A stretch of DNA of 58,883 bases from Candidatus Pelagibacterales bacterium. GTDB lineage: Bacteria; Pseudomonadota; Alphaproteobacteria; TMED109. The notes beneath the pieces were generated by a model. It ran no database searches and was not told where the DNA came from. It was given only the letters and a program-made list of their open reading frames with translations. This document shows, piece after piece, positions 33,471 through 42,015 of this stretch; position 1 is the stretch's first letter, and each line of letters starts with the position of its first letter. The position numbers and the translations under genes were made by a program. The stretch spans positions 1-58,883 of the forward strand of contig PBIU01000009.1 in NCBI GenBank assembly GCA_002720535.1. Reading direction: 5' to 3'.

Positions 33471-34319
33471 ATGAAATATATCATCATAGTTTTATTCTGT
33501 TTTATGGGAGCTATAGGATTTTATCTTTATAATCAAGATACACCTGAACCTAATAATGAAGTCTCTCAAGCAGTAAAAGAAGATACACCTGAACCTAATA
33601 ATGAAGTCTCTCAAGCAGTAAAAGAAGATGGGGAGACTAGATATCAAAAAAATCATCGTATTTATTCTGAAGTCCTCAAGAAATGTTCTGATATAGAAAA
33701 CTATAAATTTAAGTCAGTTATTCATACAGGTTCAAACTTAGATCTTAACTGTTTAGAAATGGAATTAGCACCTCATAGTCAAGTAAAACCAAAGATACTA
33801 TCCACAAATGAAATAACTGGTAAGTTTGATGAAGCTTCAGTAACACTAATGGAAATAAAATCAGTCTTTGATATTTGTTCAGGAGAGTATGAGCCTTTTT
33901 GTAAAGATAATCTTATAATAGATAATGATAAATTCATTTATGTACGTACAAGTGATCAAGCAGAAACATCCCTCTTAAAAGAAAATACTTATCATCTTGT
34001 AAATAGAACGAGTACTTATAGAAGTAATTATATTTATTATGCAGATAAAAATAAATTAGTAGATCTAAGTTTTGGTGGCACTCTAGAATTTGAGGAAGAC
34101 ACTATAATAAAATATGGAGTCAAATCTTATTGGGATGGTGGAGGAGCTTTTTGGTATAATGTAAAAATAGATTATGAGGGAAACTTTATTGAACTTATTA
34201 ATGAAGAAGACTCAGACAATTGTTATCCCTTAGAAGAATTTGATCATAATAATGAAGAATTTAAGAATACTTTTAAACAGCAAGGTCTAAAAGAGTTGTG
34301 TGTTTGGGAAAATTACTAA
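33471..34319 (+). CDS. Membrane-anchored hypothetical protein with a tandem repeat
   Basis: A 282-residue protein with one N-terminal transmembrane helix (IIIVLFCFMGAIGFYLY) and an extracytoplasmic domain. Residues 23-52 are two identical 15-residue units (DTPEPNNEVSQAVKE), encoded by an exact 45-nt tandem repeat, forming a proline- and glutamate-rich linker. The globular part has cysteines in LKKCSDIEN, LNCLEME, DICSGEYEPFC, SDNCYP and LCVWENY. It closes the run of exported proteins, and the helicase gene follows after 142 nt. No family is recognised. Confidence 0.65.
   Translation: MKYIIIVLFCFMGAIGFYLYNQDTPEPNNEVSQAVKEDTPEPNNEVSQAVKEDGETRYQKNHRIYSEVLKKCSDIENYKFKSVIHTGSNLDLNCLEMELAPHSQVKPKILSTNEITGKFDEASVTLMEIKSVFDICSGEYEPFCKDNLIIDNDKFIYVRTSDQAETSLLKENTYHLVNRTSTYRSNYIYYADKNKLVDLSFGGTLEFEEDTIIKYGVKSYWDGGGAFWYNVKIDYEGNFIELINEEDSDNCYPLEEFDHNNEEFKNTFKQQGLKELCVWENY
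33537..33626 (+). repeat. Exact 45-nt tandem duplication
   Basis: Units 33537-33581 and 33582-33626 are identical and in frame, each coding for 15 residues of linker. Perfect identity points to a recent slippage or duplication event, and such arrays can vary in copy number. Confidence 0.95.
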
Positions 34320-34461
34320 ATAATTAATTCCTTTATTTAATCCTTGCTACAGATATTTATATAAATTGATATGATTATGTGCTTTATGAGGAAAAAAAAT
34401 ATCTTGAATATTTGTATTATTTCAAGTTTACTAAATGTTCCTACAATGAAAGTAAGCAGTT

Positions 34462-37400
34462 ATGCCTGATGTAGAAGATATTAATACTGATGAAGATAAA
34501 TTAAATGTAAGCAGCAAGAACAATTCAAGTTTTATTGATTCTTTAGCGAGATACTATAGTGAATTTTTATCTACAGATTTCAAAAAAGGAAGACTACCTA
34601 AAAGAAAATTTCAAATAAAAGATTCTAAAGGTAGAAGAAGCGGAATTCCATTATCAAAATATAAATCCTTTAAAACTAATTTAAGAAAAAAACTTATAAA
34701 AAATATTCAAAAAAATGATGCTTTTTCAATTAAGTTTAATGAACATAAATCAAAATTATCTATTGTTACTGAAAATGCTATAGAAGGTGCGATTAAAAAT
34801 ATCAGCACTAAAAATTTCGATACTAAAAATACACAATTAATAGAGAAATTTACAATAGATATAAACAAGAAAAATGCAGATATCGAAAAACTAATGAATA
34901 CATTTATTGAAGCTCTTCAAAATAATTTAAGTTTAGATATTCTAGCACCCCTTATAGAATTACTTGAACCTACTTTTAAAAAAACTGAACAAGATCTAAT
35001 TGATAGACTAATAAGTGTAGATAGCGAAATAACAAATTTATTCATAGAAAAAATTACTGAAGATTTACCTAGTGCAATACCAAAGATTATTACAGATAAT
35101 GACCCATCATTAATAGAACAAATTATAGATGAAAATTTTAATGAAAATTACATTAAAAAAAATTTAAAAGATTTTTTTAATGATTTTTCTGCTAATGACC
35201 TTTATTCCGAAATGCGTGAATTACAAACTGTTGAAAAATTAGATGATAACTTAGAATTTTATCTATATCTTGGGGAAATAAAGTTTAACTCTAATACATT
35301 TCCAATTTTTTATATTCCAATGGAGGTTGCTAATACTAAAGATAAAAAAACTATTTTAGAGTGTAAGTTAGATTCTAGGATATTAATAAATAAAAAAGCT
35401 ATAGATTTTATTGCAAGAGAAATTCAAGAAACAACTAAAACAAAAAGTGCTTCACCAATAAAAGAAAGAATAGTCTATTTAGATGCAGAAGATGTGATAT
35501 TTGAAAAAATAGACGCTATACTTCAAGAAATTTTAGCTTCTTTTAGCTTAAACGGTTATCAGTCTTTTGAAAATGAAACTAAAGAATTAAAAAATTCTAC
35601 AGCAACTATAAACACATCACTTTCAATATCATTATTTGATAAATCAGATGAATCAATGTTATCTGATTATGAAGAATTATTAGATAAAATTTTAAGAACT
35701 TCAGATGAATCTCCTCTTTTCAATTTTTTAACAAGTTTAATTGAAAGTTTTATTCACAAGAATCCTACTGATATTAGCGAAGGAATTTTAGACGAATGGG
35801 ATGAAACAAATATTACAGAACGTTTAGTATTTGACACTCCTCTACCTCTAGCTGAAGAGCAAAGAAAAATTCTTTTAGCACTTAATAATGAAAAATCTAA
35901 ATTTATAACAGTTGAAGGACCTCCCGGAACTGGAAAATCTCATACAATATCTGCAATAGCTTTCGAAGCTATTCTAAAAGGTAAAAAGATTTTAGTTCTA
36001 TCAGATAAAAAAGAAGCTTTAGATGTTGTACAAAATAAAATAAATGAAACTTTATCAAGAGTTAGACCAACAGATGACTTTATAAACCCTATATTAAGAT
36101 TAGGGAGAGCAGGTTCTAACTTTAGAAAATTAACTACAGGAAGAGCAATAGAAAACTTAAATATACAACACAGAGAATTTAAAAAACAAAGTCAGAAAAG
36201 AGAAAATCTATATAAAAATGCCGTTGATAACCTTAAGAGTAAAATATCTAACCATATAAAATATGCAAAAGACATAGATATGTCTAAAGTGACTAATTAT
36301 GAGTTAGATAGATTAGAATTTTTTAATGAATTTGATGATTATAAAAATTTAGAAAATGTCTTTGAAAATAATGATAATTTATATACGGACGCAATTGAAA
36401 ATTTAAAACACCTGGCAAATGTAAGAAATAAACTAAAAAAATATACTAAAAATTTTACAAAATTATTTCATAAGTTTGATAAAAATAAATTAGAATTTCT
36501 AAATTTTATGATATTTATTTCAGACTGTAAAAATACTAATACTAATAATTTTAATAATTTAGCGACCAAAGTAAATTCATCAAATTATAGTGATATTTTA
36601 AATTTCTCTAATAAGATAACCTTAAGTAAGGGAATGTTTGGATATTTTTTTTCAGGTACAAAAATTCAACTTATAAAAAATGATTTAAAAAATACACTCG
36701 GTATTAATTTTAATGGAACGCCTCAAAGTCTTATTCAAGAATTAGAAAAGATATATAATGATGCCAATTCTTTTTTTGCGAATTTAGAAAATAAAGGATG
36801 GAAAGATAAATTATTTTTATATCGAGAAATATTAGAACTAGATATTGACCTTAAAGAATTAGAAGAAGTAATTAAAACTTATAAACTTATTAATTCAAAA
36901 GATATAATTTATATTAAAGACCCATCTGAAATTATAGATATACTATGTGAAAATGATAGTGACAGTGGGTTATTTTTAGAAAGATTTCTAGAACTTCAAA
37001 ATACAAGAGATGAAATTTCTAAATCATTTTATTTTGATGATTATAATTATTTAGCTAGAAAACAAGAGCTTGAAAATTATAATGCTTTGAAATTAGCTAC
37101 AGAAATTGACTCTAGAGTAATTGACTTTGCACAAAATAAAAAAAATGATGCTAAAACTTTAAGTGATATTATAAGAAAAAAATTAAAATTTCCTAAAGAA
37201 AAATTTTCAATTTTATCACAAGCTTTCCCGTGTATGATTTGTTCATTAAGAGACTACGCAGAATATATCCCACTAGAAAAAGAACTTTTTGATATTATTA
37301 TTATCGATGAAGCATCACAAGTATCTATCGCCCAAGCATTGCCCGCAATAATTAGATCTAAGAAAATGGTAGTTATGGGCGATAGAAAGCAGTTTGGGAA

Positions 37401-39030
37401 TGTTAAAACTTCTCAAGCATCTAAAGAAATAAACAACTCTTATTTCACAGATGTTATGAAAGAATTGGATCACAAAGATAGTACAGAAGATGAAATTAAA
37501 GTTAAGGCTCAAGCATTAAATATAAGCTTCTCAGTTTTAGATTTTATGGAAAGGGTAAGTAATTTCAATATTGGCTTAAAGAAACACTTTCGTGGCTATC
37601 CTGAAATGATATCATTTTCATCAAAATATTTTTACGAAAATACTCTGCAGCCAATGAAGATTAGAGGTAAACCTCTATCTGAGGTTTTAGAATTTATTCA
37701 TATTAAACCAGATAGTATGTTTGATAAGATTAAAAATACAAATGAAAAAGAAGCAGATTTAATCTTAGAAAAAATAATAAAACAACTTGATGACGAGGAC
37801 TTTAGATCAGTGGCCGTGATAACTCCATTTACTGCGCAGCAAACTTATATAAGTAGAACAATATCAAATCATACAAGATATCAGGAAATTTTAGAAAAAT
37901 TAAAGTTTAGATGCTTTACTTTTGATTCGTGTCAGGGTGAAGAACGCGATATTATCTATTATAGCTTCGTTGCTAATGAACAAAGAGATATGCTTTGGTC
38001 AATTTTCCCTAAATACTTGCATCAACAAGATGAAGATGAATTAGATAGAAACCTGAAAATGCAAAGATTAAATGTAGGTTTTTCAAGAGGTAAAGAAAAG
38101 CTAATTTTCATCCATTCAAAACCTATAAATGAACTTAAATCATGTTTAAGAGAGGCTCTTAATCACTATTCCACTATAGTAAATAATGCCTATGAACTTC
38201 CGTCTGAGGACAAACTTGATAAAAATTCTCCTGCAGAAAAAAAAGTTCTTCGCTGGTTAGAAAGCGCACCTATTATAAGACAATATCAGCCTGAAATTGA
38301 TCCTCAATTTAAAATAGGTGACTATTTAAAATCTTTAGATAAAAGTTATGATCATCCGGCATACAGAGTTGATTTTTTACTAAGGTTTTTTATTGATAAT
38401 AAGCAATACGATATAATAATTGAATATGATGGATTTGAATACCACTTTAAAAACCATGAAGATATTGATGCAGGTAATTGGGAACATTATTTAAGAGATC
38501 AAGATATTGAGCGTGAGAAAGTACTTGAATCATATGGGTATAAAACATTAAGAATAAATAGATTTAATATTGGTAAAGATCCAATTTTAGAATTAAATAA
38601 AAGAATTGAAAATTTACTAAATGAATTTAAAGATAATGGCGAAGCATTAATTAAAAGTGTTGTAGAAAACACTAATATTGCAGTTGAAGGCATAGCTACT
38701 GGAGACATAAGAGTCTGTAAAAAATGTAATCAAAATAAACCAGCAAAAGAATTTGAAAATCCTGAGAGAAAAAGTGGATACAATAGATATTGCTCTTCAT
38801 GTTCTCCTAGAAAGAGAACAAAAAAAAAAATAAATAGAAGCAAGAATACTAATAAACCTGGCCAAAAAAGATGTAAAAATTGTAAAAAGTTTTTTCCTGA
38901 TTCAGAATTTATAGATAATACAAACATTTCTGGCAAAAGAGTTCTTTGCTCTAAATGTAAAACTATTTCAAATAGAAAAAGAGAAGAACAAGCTAGAATA
39001 TGGCATAGCAGAGGAAGAAGATACCGTTAA
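34462..39030 (+). CDS. SF1 helicase-nuclease fusion with two zinc knuckles (candidate defence protein)
   Basis: A 1522-residue protein, by far the largest gene of the island. The N-terminal 480 residues are mostly helical with no recognised domain. The COG1112-like SF1 helicase has Walker A GPPGTGKS (486-493), DEAS (949-952), GDRKQF (973-978), DSCQGEERD (1155-1163) and the arginine-finger motif GFSRGKEK (1206-1213). A PD-(D/E)XK-like nuclease follows: D1304 in YRVDF, E1321 and D1323 in IIIEYDGFEYHF, then RDQDIEREKVLESYGYKTLRI, recalling DUF559/Vsr-type folds. Two zinc knuckles end it (C1419, C1422, C1444, C1447; C1471, C1474, C1496, C1499), like those of phage HNH proteins. Helicase-nuclease fusions in tRNA-bounded islands are often antiphage systems (for example Hhe- or Mokosh-type), but the specific role is inference. 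Confidence 0.85.
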   Translation: MPDVEDINTDEDKLNVSSKNNSSFIDSLARYYSEFLSTDFKKGRLPKRKFQIKDSKGRRSGIPLSKYKSFKTNLRKKLIKNIQKNDAFSIKFNEHKSKLSIVTENAIEGAIKNISTKNFDTKNTQLIEKFTIDINKKNADIEKLMNTFIEALQNNLSLDILAPLIELLEPTFKKTEQDLIDRLISVDSEITNLFIEKITEDLPSAIPKIITDNDPSLIEQIIDENFNENYIKKNLKDFFNDFSANDLYSEMRELQTVEKLDDNLEFYLYLGEIKFNSNTFPIFYIPMEVANTKDKKTILECKLDSRILINKKAIDFIAREIQETTKTKSASPIKERIVYLDAEDVIFEKIDAILQEILASFSLNGYQSFENETKELKNSTATINTSLSISLFDKSDESMLSDYEELLDKILRTSDESPLFNFLTSLIESFIHKNPTDISEGILDEWDETNITERLVFDTPLPLAEEQRKILLALNNEKSKFITVEGPPGTGKSHTISAIAFEAILKGKKILVLSDKKEALDVVQNKINETLSRVRPTDDFINPILRLGRAGSNFRKLTTGRAIENLNIQHREFKKQSQKRENLYKNAVDNLKSKISNHIKYAKDIDMSKVTNYELDRLEFFNEFDDYKNLENVFENNDNLYTDAIENLKHLANVRNKLKKYTKNFTKLFHKFDKNKLEFLNFMIFISDCKNTNTNNFNNLATKVNSSNYSDILNFSNKITLSKGMFGYFFSGTKIQLIKNDLKNTLGINFNGTPQSLIQELEKIYNDANSFFANLENKGWKDKLFLYREILELDIDLKELEEVIKTYKLINSKDIIYIKDPSEIIDILCENDSDSGLFLERFLELQNTRDEISKSFYFDDYNYLARKQELENYNALKLATEIDSRVIDFAQNKKNDAKTLSDIIRKKLKFPKEKFSILSQAFPCMICSLRDYAEYIPLEKELFDIIIIDEASQVSIAQALPAIIRSKKMVVMGDRKQFGNVKTSQASKEINNSYFTDVMKELDHKDSTEDEIKVKAQALNISFSVLDFMERVSNFNIGLKKHFRGYPEMISFSSKYFYENTLQPMKIRGKPLSEVLEFIHIKPDSMFDKIKNTNEKEADLILEKIIKQLDDEDFRSVAVITPFTAQQTYISRTISNHTRYQEILEKLKFRCFTFDSCQGEERDIIYYSFVANEQRDMLWSIFPKYLHQQDEDELDRNLKMQRLNVGFSRGKEKLIFIHSKPINELKSCLREALNHYSTIVNNAYELPSEDKLDKNSPAEKKVLRWLESAPIIRQYQPEIDPQFKIGDYLKSLDKSYDHPAYRVDFLLRFFIDNKQYDIIIEYDGFEYHFKNHEDIDAGNWEHYLRDQDIEREKVLESYGYKTLRINRFNIGKDPILELNKRIENLLNEFKDNGEALIKSVVENTNIAVEGIATGDIRVCKKCNQNKPAKEFENPERKSGYNRYCSSCSPRKRTKKKINRSKNTNKPGQKRCKNCKKFFPDSEFIDNTNISGKRVLCSKCKTISNRKREEQARIWHSRGRRYR

Positions 39031-39089
39031 ACAAGTTAAAACCAGAGCATTAAGATTAGAAAAGATTATGCGAACTGGACAACTGCTTT
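39029..39089 (+). pseudogene. Out-of-frame C-terminal coding remnant after the helicase gene
   Basis: In the frame shifted from the helicase, the DNA reads KQVKTRALRLEKIMRTGQLL then a stop. A decayed copy of the same stretch occurs at 39720-39760 (KQVNTRA then a stop, later IMRTEQQ). Conservation at DNA and partly protein level in both suggests the tail of a gene shared by this and an earlier element. No family is recognised. Confidence 0.35.
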
Positions 39090-39098
39090 AATAGCTTG

Positions 39099-39149
39099 GT
39101 GGCCAATTTTTATGGGCAATCGGTTTTTTACTGGCCAAAATGTGGCCAA
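39099..39149 (+). repeat. GTGGCCAA repeats at the island right end
   Basis: GTGGCCAA at 39099-39106, CTGGCCAA at 39131-39138 and GTGGCCAA at 39142-39149, with CAATCGGTTTTTTA at 39117-39130. They mirror the cluster at 29058-29124, so both island ends share a recombination-site architecture. The 39150-39251 stretch between them and the tRNA copy shows no gene. Confidence 0.6.
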
Positions 39150-39251
39150 CAAATACGGCAATGTGTGGACATAATTGGGAACACATGTTACTCTGTGAGC
39201 AAGGCATATTCTGACTTTTGAGGATTTGCAAGGGTTACAGAGCAAGGTATT

Positions 39252-39298
39252 AATCGGCTGTTAACCGATCGGTCGTAAGTTCGAATCTTACCCGCGGA
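39252..39298 (+). repeat. attR-like copy of the tRNA-Asn 3' end
   Basis: An exact 47-nt copy of tRNA-Asn positions 28949-28995. The acceptor and D-arm 5' half are missing, so this is an insertion scar and not a tRNA. It defines the right end of the island. The following bases (accatttaa) nearly match those after the intact tRNA (gccatttaa). Confidence 0.85.
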
Positions 39299-39421
39299 AC
39301 CATTTAACTAAAAAATTATCTCATTAAAATAAAAAATAAGTATACAAATTACTTATTTGTGTTTTAATTTTTAAAATAATATTAAATTTGATTAAATAAA
39401 TATTTATAGAGGAAATGTGAA

Positions 39422-39658
39422 ATGACAAATATAATTAAAATGAAAACGGGCGCATGGGCTAACCCAAAAATTATTGCTAAAGGTAACGTAAGTTCTGTTA
39501 AAAAAATGGGCGCGTTTTATGTTTTTACTATAAAACTAGATAGCAACGATATCAGAGAATACTCTTTCACTTCATCTAATAAAGCTGAGCATATGAGAAA
39601 AATTATGATTGGACACCTAGAAGAAAAATTCAGAAAAGAATTAAAATCTTATAAGTAA
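39422..39658 (+). CDS. Hypothetical protein between the two tRNA scars, 78 aa
   Basis: A soluble, basic 78-residue protein with a strong agaggaaat ribosome-binding site. It reads MTNIIKMKTGAWANPKIIAKG, with a beta-rich middle (VKKMGAFYVFTIKLDSNDIREYSF) and a lysine-rich helical tail. A short AT-rich hairpin at 39334-39358 lies upstream. It sits between the exact and the decayed tRNA-Asn scars, so it is probably cargo left from the older element. No family is recognised. Confidence 0.6.
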   Translation: MTNIIKMKTGAWANPKIIAKGNVSSVKKMGAFYVFTIKLDSNDIREYSFTSSNKAEHMRKIMIGHLEEKFRKELKSYK

Positions 39659-39768
39659 ATTGAAATACTAAAATAATGGAGCAAAGCTGCAAACGAAATG
39701 AAGGATAGCCTATTAGCTAAACAAGTTAATACTAGAGCTTAGATTATGCGAACTGAGCAACAGATTTC

Positions 39769-39834
39769 ACAGTCAGTGCTAGAGTAATCGGCTGTTAACC
39801 TATCGGTCGTAAGTTCGATTATTACCCGCAGATA
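39769..39834 (+). repeat. Decayed tRNA-Asn copy (older integration scar)
   Basis: About 65 nt corresponding to tRNA-Asn from the D-arm (gtcagtgctagagtaatcgg) to the acceptor stem, with several mismatches (for example aacctatcgg, cgattatt, gcagata) that break the anticodon and T stems. It cannot fold as a tRNA. It is preceded at 39715-39765 by sequence related to 39024-39085, the right end of the present island. Confidence 0.75.
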
Positions 39835-39856
39835 CATTTAATTTTATATATTAATA

Positions 39857-40378
39857 TTATTTGGCTGAAACTACTCTGACATAGCCATCATTAGATCTTA
39901 CTATATTAATGTTGCTTCCATCAGAAATTATATCAGATTCGTCAGAAATAGCCTGAACAATTACTATTGTATCTGATGCATTTGAACAAGTACTTGATAC
40001 GTTTTCACAATTTATATTGATTGTATATTCTACTCCGTCGCTTTTATTTCTCATTTCTTCTAAAGCTGTACCAGCCATTGCTCCTCCTATTACCGATATA
40101 ATTATAGCTGCTTCTTCTAAAACATTATCTCCACCAGTAAGGCCATATGTAGTAGCACCAGCTAGTGTAGCACCTATAGCAGCCCCCCAATATTGAGTAT
40201 CTTTTTTTAAGCCTGCGATGACTATTTGTCTCGATGCAACAATAACTCCAGGAGTAGTTTCCATAATAATACCAACTTCTTCAGGGTTATAAACAGATGA
40301 TTTTTTATCTACACAACCAGACAGAATAATAAAGAAAACTAAAAATAAAAATAAATAAACTCTATTGAAAATAATCAT
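39857..40378 (-). CDS. Putative lipoprotein with glycine-zipper segment
   Basis: A 173-residue protein from ATG 40378, preceded by ggagt; a longer frame from TTG 40405 is less likely. The signal peptide ends in a lipobox (ILSGC), so it is probably a lipoprotein. A glycine- and alanine-rich stretch (GAAIGATLAGATTYGLTGGDN, then VIGGAMAGTALEEM) resembles the SlyB/PcP glycine zipper. It lies just after the older tRNA scar and is convergent with it. The downstream part carries cysteines in NCENVSSTCSNA. Confidence 0.7.
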   Translation of the reverse strand: MIIFNRVYLFLFLVFFIILSGCVDKKSSVYNPEEVGIIMETTPGVIVASRQIVIAGLKKDTQYWGAAIGATLAGATTYGLTGGDNVLEEAAIIISVIGGAMAGTALEEMRNKSDGVEYTININCENVSSTCSNASDTIVIVQAISDESDIISDGSNINIVRSNDGYVRVVSAK

Positions 40379-40425
40379 AATTAAAAAAACTCCCTCAATA
40401 AGCAATCACAGTCTAAAATAAAAAT

Positions 40426-40974
40426 TTAGAAACCAGAATCATAAAACCTATTAACCTCATCTAGCAATTCTAAGGTTTGATATACAATTTGTAAGTATAT
40501 TAAACCATCAATTCCTTCATTACATTGAATTCTAAATAAATTTTCACTAATATCATATGTAGAATATGAGTAAATATTAAAATCTGTATAACTATCTTCA
40601 TAGTAATCAAAAGATAAGGAATATTTTCTTTCAAATATACTTATTATGGAGGGCACTACCCTATCATTACAATTAGAAATCGTATCTAATTGTTTTTCGC
40701 CATAAATTGAATGAATTCTGTTATTATTATCTAGAGTAATAGTATAAAAATCTATTTGAGGACTTTTCTTCTTTATAACAGCAGTTATATCTACATCATA
40801 AAAATTATCTATAGTTTCAGCATTCTTATACTTTTCATTATCTATCATTTTTAAACTAAAATGACTTTGTACTTGATCTAATAATTTAAGACCGAACAGT
40901 TCAGTAAATTCTTCAGCTCTTAAATGACCTATAATACTAAAAATACATATAATTACAAAGGTATATAACCGCAT
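40426..40974 (-). CDS. Exported hypothetical protein, 182 aa
   Basis: A signal peptide (MRLYTFVIICIFSIIGHLRA) leads a mostly beta-type mature domain with ELFGLKLLDQVQ near its start, a motif seen in small periplasmic proteins of unknown role, and cysteines in SNCNDRV and IQCNEG. I start at ATG 40974; a TTG 24 nt upstream is a weaker choice. It is divergent from the EF-hand gene. No family is recognised. Confidence 0.6.
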   Translation of the reverse strand: MRLYTFVIICIFSIIGHLRAEEFTELFGLKLLDQVQSHFSLKMIDNEKYKNAETIDNFYDVDITAVIKKKSPQIDFYTITLDNNNRIHSIYGEKQLDTISNCNDRVVPSIISIFERKYSLSFDYYEDSYTDFNIYSYSTYDISENLFRIQCNEGIDGLIYLQIVYQTLELLDEVNRFYDSGF

Positions 40975-41027
40975 AAATACATTATACCTTATTTGCAAAA
41001 AAAAATAAATTTCTATAAAATAATTTT

Positions 41028-41906
41028 ATGAAATTCTTTTTAATAATTTACTTTTTAATAACTATTAATTTATCCTCTAATGCTTTAGCCGATATAAAAT
41101 TAGATCAAGACTTTCCAATAGAAATGCAAGGTATCTGGAGTAGTGATTGTAGCGCTACCAATAATATAAATTCCTTAATAATATATGATTATGGCTCTCT
41201 TTACTTAGATTATGGAGATTATAATTACGTATCACTGAGTGTTTCCAAAACAACAAATTTTAATTCATGGACAGTATATGAATGGTCTTCTAATGATATG
41301 GATAAAGAAAAATATTTTTTAAAATTACAAAATAACAAATTAATTAAAAAATATCCTCCAAATAATTGGAATGAAATTGATTATGAATTTTTAAATGATT
41401 CTACATCTCAAAATATCACTTTATATGAAAAGTGTAATTTAATACCTACTGTTTTAAGTTTATTTTATGGACCTATTATAAATTTCAGCGATAGTAATGT
41501 TCCTAAATTATGCAATTCATATATATCTCAAGATAAAAACATGAGAAATAAATGTAAAATAAGCTTAATGAATTATTTTGATGTAAGTAAAGATTTAGAA
41601 TTATCTGCTGCTGAAATTACAAGAGCTATTAAATTACTTGTTCTGTATTTATACATGAACAACGCTGATCAAATAAATCCAGAAACAGTTCCAATATCTA
41701 AATTATTAAGTTTTACAATTGTTCCAAGTCTTTCTCAATTATTTTTATTAAACTATGATTTTGATAATTCCCAAACTTTATCTACTGAGGAAATAAGACT
41801 TGCCTATTTTGATTTAGATGAAGGAAAAAAAGTATTAAATCAAAATTACCAAAATCTAGATATTAAAGAAATTATAGACTCAATTACAGATTTACTAAAT
41901 TACTAA
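41028..41906 (+). CDS. Exported protein with two EF-hand loops
   Basis: A 292-residue protein with a signal peptide (residues 1-21, ending NALA). Two calcium-loop motifs are visible. Residues 185-196 are D-V-S-K-D-L-E-L-S-A-A-E; residues 244-255 are D-F-D-N-S-Q-T-L-S-T-E-E, both with the 1-3-5-12 acidic pattern of EF-hands. The N-terminal half (WSSDCSATNN, YEWSSNDM) resembles a small beta domain. It probably binds Ca2+ outside the cytoplasm, where seawater supplies it. It is monocistronic and divergent from the gene at 40974. Confidence 0.75.
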   Translation: MKFFLIIYFLITINLSSNALADIKLDQDFPIEMQGIWSSDCSATNNINSLIIYDYGSLYLDYGDYNYVSLSVSKTTNFNSWTVYEWSSNDMDKEKYFLKLQNNKLIKKYPPNNWNEIDYEFLNDSTSQNITLYEKCNLIPTVLSLFYGPIINFSDSNVPKLCNSYISQDKNMRNKCKISLMNYFDVSKDLELSAAEITRAIKLLVLYLYMNNADQINPETVPISKLLSFTIVPSLSQLFLLNYDFDNSQTLSTEEIRLAYFDLDEGKKVLNQNYQNLDIKEIIDSITDLLNY

Positions 41907-42015
41907 TAATAAAAACTCTCTAAAAAAAAATAAGAATTACTCTCAATAAATTTTATATTTGATAAAAATTCATATCTAATTCAAAATAATAAAAAATTTA
42001 CTTAGGGATATCAAA

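Noticed and set aside
39252..39298. Second tRNA-Asn gene
   Set aside because: The acceptor and D-arm 5' half are missing, so it cannot fold; it is an integration scar.
28925..39303. Integrated prophage
   Set aside because: No capsid, tail, terminase, lysis or integrase gene is recognisable; the content is small unknown proteins and one helicase-nuclease.
39769..39834. Third tRNA-Asn gene
   Set aside because: Several mismatches break the anticodon and T stems and the acceptor 5' strand is absent.
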